A DNA stretch of 64,000 nucleotides, from NCBI GenBank assembly GCA_963831535.1, contig CAWHQP010000010.1:434001-498000 (forward strand), read 5' to 3'. The notes under the pieces are model-generated. The model was given only the letters and a program-made list of their open reading frames with translations, ran no database searches and had not been told where the DNA came from. Positions 61,679 through 64,000 of this stretch are shown here, piece by piece (the stretch's first letter is position 1; every line of letters starts with the position of its first letter). A program made the position numbers and the translations under genes. Origin of the DNA: Bog-756 sp963831535. GTDB lineage: Bacteria; Actinomycetota; Acidimicrobiia; Acidimicrobiales; RAAP-2.

Positions 61679-63168
61679 TGGTCCTGGGCTCTGTCCCCAT
61701 GCCGTTGCCGTTCTTGCCCGTGCTGCTCGGCTTCTGGTTCGCCCTCGGACGGGTTCCCTTCGGCCGGCACCGGGGAGCCAAGGTGCGCTCCCTGGTCGGT
61801 CCGTACGCACGGTACGGGTTCCTCCGGGCCAACGGTCAGGCCCACTGGGAGATGCCCCAGACCTGGCGGGCCGTCGGAATCAGCACGGTCACCGACATTG
61901 CTCCAGAGCAGCAACGGACTCAGCGCCCCCATCGACGCCGCACCATTGGCAGCGCTACGGCACCGACCCCAGATCCACCATCGGTCGACCGAAGTCGGAA
62001 GTCGAGGCCGCAGAGAGCACGCAAGAGGGTGGCCGAACAGCTACCGCCGGAGCTTGGTCGGCTCCGCTTCGAGGCAGGCATTCACGACGGGGCCGAGGCT
62101 GGCCTCGTGGCCGAGCGGGTGGGACGCCGGAGGCTGCTCACCGCGGTGATCTCCGTGTCGGGAGGCGACCGTTTCGTATTCTCCGGTCCCGACGAGCAGG
62201 CCGCCCAGATCAGCCAGTGGGGCGAGGTGCTGAAAGGAATGGCCGCTGAAGGCTCGGGTCTCCGGCGTCTGCAGTGGGTCGAACGGGCCACTCCCCAGCC
62301 CTCGACCGTCCAGTCGGACTGGTCGGCTGCAGCCATGGGCCAGGTGTCAACCGAGGAATGGGACGACTACCAGTCGCTGCATTCGTCCATCGGCACCGCC
62401 GCCATCCACCACGACGTCTACCTGGGTGCCCAGGTGGAGACCGAAGCAAGTGGCGCAGACGCACTGTCCGAGGCCACCAGTGAGCTGGCCCAGCTCTGCG
62501 AGCACCTGCTGGCCATCGGTCTGCGGCCGAAGGTCCTCTCCCGTCGGGGAATCGCTGCCGTCCTGCGCCAGTGGGCCGATCCGACGGCGGACGAACGGCT
62601 GGCCTGCTGGGGCGACGAGTCGATCCCCACCACCCAGGCGGGGCCGGCTTCCCGCCTCGTCGGCTACGACACCGTCCGCACCGACGGCTACGTCCACCGG
62701 GTCGGCCAGATCGCCGCCTGGCCCCGGATCGACGTGGGCACGGAGTGGATGTACCCGCTGCTGGCCGCAGCCGTGCCGGGGTCGGTCCGGACGGTGTCCA
62801 TGCACCTCGAGGCCGTCTCCACCGAGCAGGCCTTCGCCGAGGTCCGAGACGCCCGGACCACAGGAGGGATGGCGCAGCGCAAGCGGGACGAGAAGGGGAT
62901 GATCACCTCTGAGGAGGAGGAGCGCCGGGTCGACGAGGCCCGCTCCCGGGAACGGGAGCTGACCCGGGGGTTCCGCCAGCACCGGATCGCCGGCCTGGTC
63001 ATGGTGTCCTCTCCCGCCGAGGAGACGGCGGCCCGAGCCTGGAGGCAGGCCGAGCGCAAGGCCACCGAGTGCCACCTCGACCTCCGGGAACTCCACGCCC
63101 GGGGCCACGAGGGATGGGCCGCCACCCTGCCCCTGTGCCGTCTGCAGTTCTCAAGGGGGCTGCTCTGA
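61561..63168 (+). CDS. SCO6880-family T4SS protein
   Basis: A 535-residue protein of the actinobacterial SCO6880 type, found between VirB6-like and VirB4-like genes. It has two adjacent transmembrane helices near the N-terminus (VLGAACGFVMVLGSVPMPLP; FLPVLLGFWFALG), like PrgI/VirB3, followed by a large cytoplasmic domain (AVISVSGGDRFVFSGPDEQA, then LVMVSSPAEETAARAWRQAE). It begins with a GTG and ends overlapping the VirB4-like start. The gene order supports the assignment more than any single motif. Confidence 0.78.
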   Translation: MAEHDTLYNFGVLTKRYELVSRTAGQLAPGVLGAACGFVMVLGSVPMPLPFLPVLLGFWFALGRVPFGRHRGAKVRSLVGPYARYGFLRANGQAHWEMPQTWRAVGISTVTDIAPEQQRTQRPHRRRTIGSATAPTPDPPSVDRSRKSRPQRARKRVAEQLPPELGRLRFEAGIHDGAEAGLVAERVGRRRLLTAVISVSGGDRFVFSGPDEQAAQISQWGEVLKGMAAEGSGLRRLQWVERATPQPSTVQSDWSAAAMGQVSTEEWDDYQSLHSSIGTAAIHHDVYLGAQVETEASGADALSEATSELAQLCEHLLAIGLRPKVLSRRGIAAVLRQWADPTADERLACWGDESIPTTQAGPASRLVGYDTVRTDGYVHRVGQIAAWPRIDVGTEWMYPLLAAAVPGSVRTVSMHLEAVSTEQAFAEVRDARTTGGMAQRKRDEKGMITSEEEERRVDEARSRERELTRGFRQHRIAGLVMVSSPAEETAARAWRQAERKATECHLDLRELHARGHEGWAATLPLCRLQFSRGLL

Positions 63169-64000
63169 TGCTGAAACTCCCGCCCATGTCGGTGACCACC
63201 CGGCATTCGGCCTCCGCCTACCCCTTCCAGTGCCAGGCCGGGCTGCCGTTGGTCGGGCCGATCATCGGCCAGGAGGTCCTCGGCCAGGGCATGTTCTGTT
63301 ACGACCCGTTCTGTCTCTACGAGACCGAGACGCTGCTCTCCCCCTGCATGCTGGTCTCGGGCAACAAGGGCTACGGCAAGTCGGCCTTCGTGAAGGCCTA
63401 CCTCCACCGCCAGGCCATGGCCGGCAAGTGGATGGCCATCCTCGATCCGAAGGGCGAGTACCTCGACCTGGCCGAACGGGACCAGCTCTCGGTCCTGGCC
63501 CTGCGCCCGGGGGGCTCGGTGCGGCTCAACCCACTCGAGGCCGGGCCCGGACAGCCGCGGCCGTGGGCCCGACCGGGACGGGCGACGACATCCGGGGCCG
63601 GCGGATCGGAGTGGTCATCGCTCTGGCCGAGTCGGCCACCGGTCGCCCGGTTACCAGTGACGAGCGTTCGGTGGTTACCGCTGCCCTCATGGAACTGGAG
63701 CGATGGGTCAACGATCGGCCAGTTGGGGTGCCACGTGCGCCGACGCTGCGCGACGTGATGGACCTCCTGATGGAGCCGACCGTGGGTATGGCCACAGAGC
63801 TCCGCACGGAACCGGCCAGCCTGGCCGCAGACGCCCAGTCGGTGGCCAGAGGACTCCACCGACTGGTCGAGGGCGACCTGGCCGGGATGTTCGACGGTGA
63901 GTCGACGGCCACGATCGACTGGTCGGGCCCGGGCATCGTGGTCGACCTGTCCGCCGTGCTCCAGTCACCGGCCTTCTCGTCCATCCTGGTCTGCGCCGGG
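63168..64000 (+). CDS. VirB4-like T4SS ATPase, partial and frameshifted
   Basis: The gene starts with an ATG overlapping the preceding stop (TGATG). Walker A is LVSGNKGYGKSAFVKAYL near residue 66, followed by WMAILDPKGEYLDLAERD. The first frame continues as SVRLNPLEAGPG and then degenerates. From about 63545 another frame continues TGDDIRGRRIGVVIALAESA, ELERWVNDRPVGVPRAPTLR and GMFDGESTATIDWSGPGIVV to the window end. A single indel in the GGGCCCGGACAG stretch restores one protein. VirB4-like ATPases power pilus assembly and DNA transfer. Confidence 0.8.

Noticed and set aside
1..64000. CRISPR array
   Set aside because: No regularly spaced identical repeats with unique spacers were seen; the repeats at 9471, 48281 and 59669 are too short or too few.
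1..64000. Insertion sequence with transposase
   Set aside because: No DDE or HUH transposase motif and no paired terminal inverted repeats were recognised; the only recombinase is the tyrosine integrase.

Overview
The window looks like chromosomal DNA of a high-GC actinobacterium. The evidence is a mycothiol-dependent DinB-type protein, an SCO6880-type conjugation protein, a winged-helix/BTAD regulator and frequent GTG starts with 4-bp translational overlaps. An Acidimicrobiia-like host is a guess from gene style only. Almost everything here is accessory. The backbone is one or two integrative conjugative elements (ICEs), loaded with cargo.

Layout. 0-3.3 kb (minus): a P-loop ATPase running off the left edge and a DruA-like (DUF4338) gene with two compensating frameshifts, a possible decaying anti-phage locus. 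3.9-9.4 kb: BTAD regulator, TraG/VirD4-like coupling protein, MobF relaxase-helicase and an excisionase-like HTH protein, with three 12-bp-spaced repeats upstream of the last. 9.8-10.6 kb: a decayed DUF429 gene. 11.1-18.2 kb: a HAD-like protein converging on a five-gene minus-strand operon (MurK-like kinase, MurQ-like etherase, a DUF218-like protein and two large unknown proteins). 18.4-27.6 kb: a divergent nine-gene plus-strand operon (56-aa protein, lipoprotein, two membrane proteins, helical protein, tandem AAA+ ATPase, DegT-type PLP enzyme, DUF5663-like protein, HerA/VirD4-like ATPase). I recognise no described system with this gene set.

27.8-46.0 kb: a glycan or glycosylated-metabolite cluster in alternating short operons. 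It holds a sulfotransferase, several glycosyltransferases (one fused to HEAT repeats), two DegT aminotransferases, a CDP-paratose-epimerase-like SDR, a B12-type radical SAM enzyme, SAM methyltransferases, a GMC oxidoreductase and a frameshifted NodU/CmcH carbamoyltransferase, with a nucleoside phosphorylase and an HD phosphohydrolase embedded.

46.7-48.1 kb: a frameshifted tyrosine integrase beside the 3' 45 nt of a tRNA-Arg(ACG) gene whose 5' half is missing. This marks an element boundary. 48.4-55.6 kb: lower-GC, partly decayed genes (PIN-like nuclease, a long frameshifted membrane protein, an AlbA_2/Schlafen-type pair). 55.6-59.5 kb: ordinary genes (methyltransferase, mycothiol-type DinB protein, TetR regulator with two palindromes, BKACE/DUF849 enzyme, small proteins). 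59.6-64 kb: start of a type IV secretion operon (pilin-like, VirB6-like, SCO6880-like, VirB4-like) behind four copies of a GAGGGTGACGT repeat, running off the right edge.

At least ten genes are interrupted by frameshifts, one of them at a run of six G. Either the assembly carries indel errors or several accessory genes are decaying; raw reads would decide.
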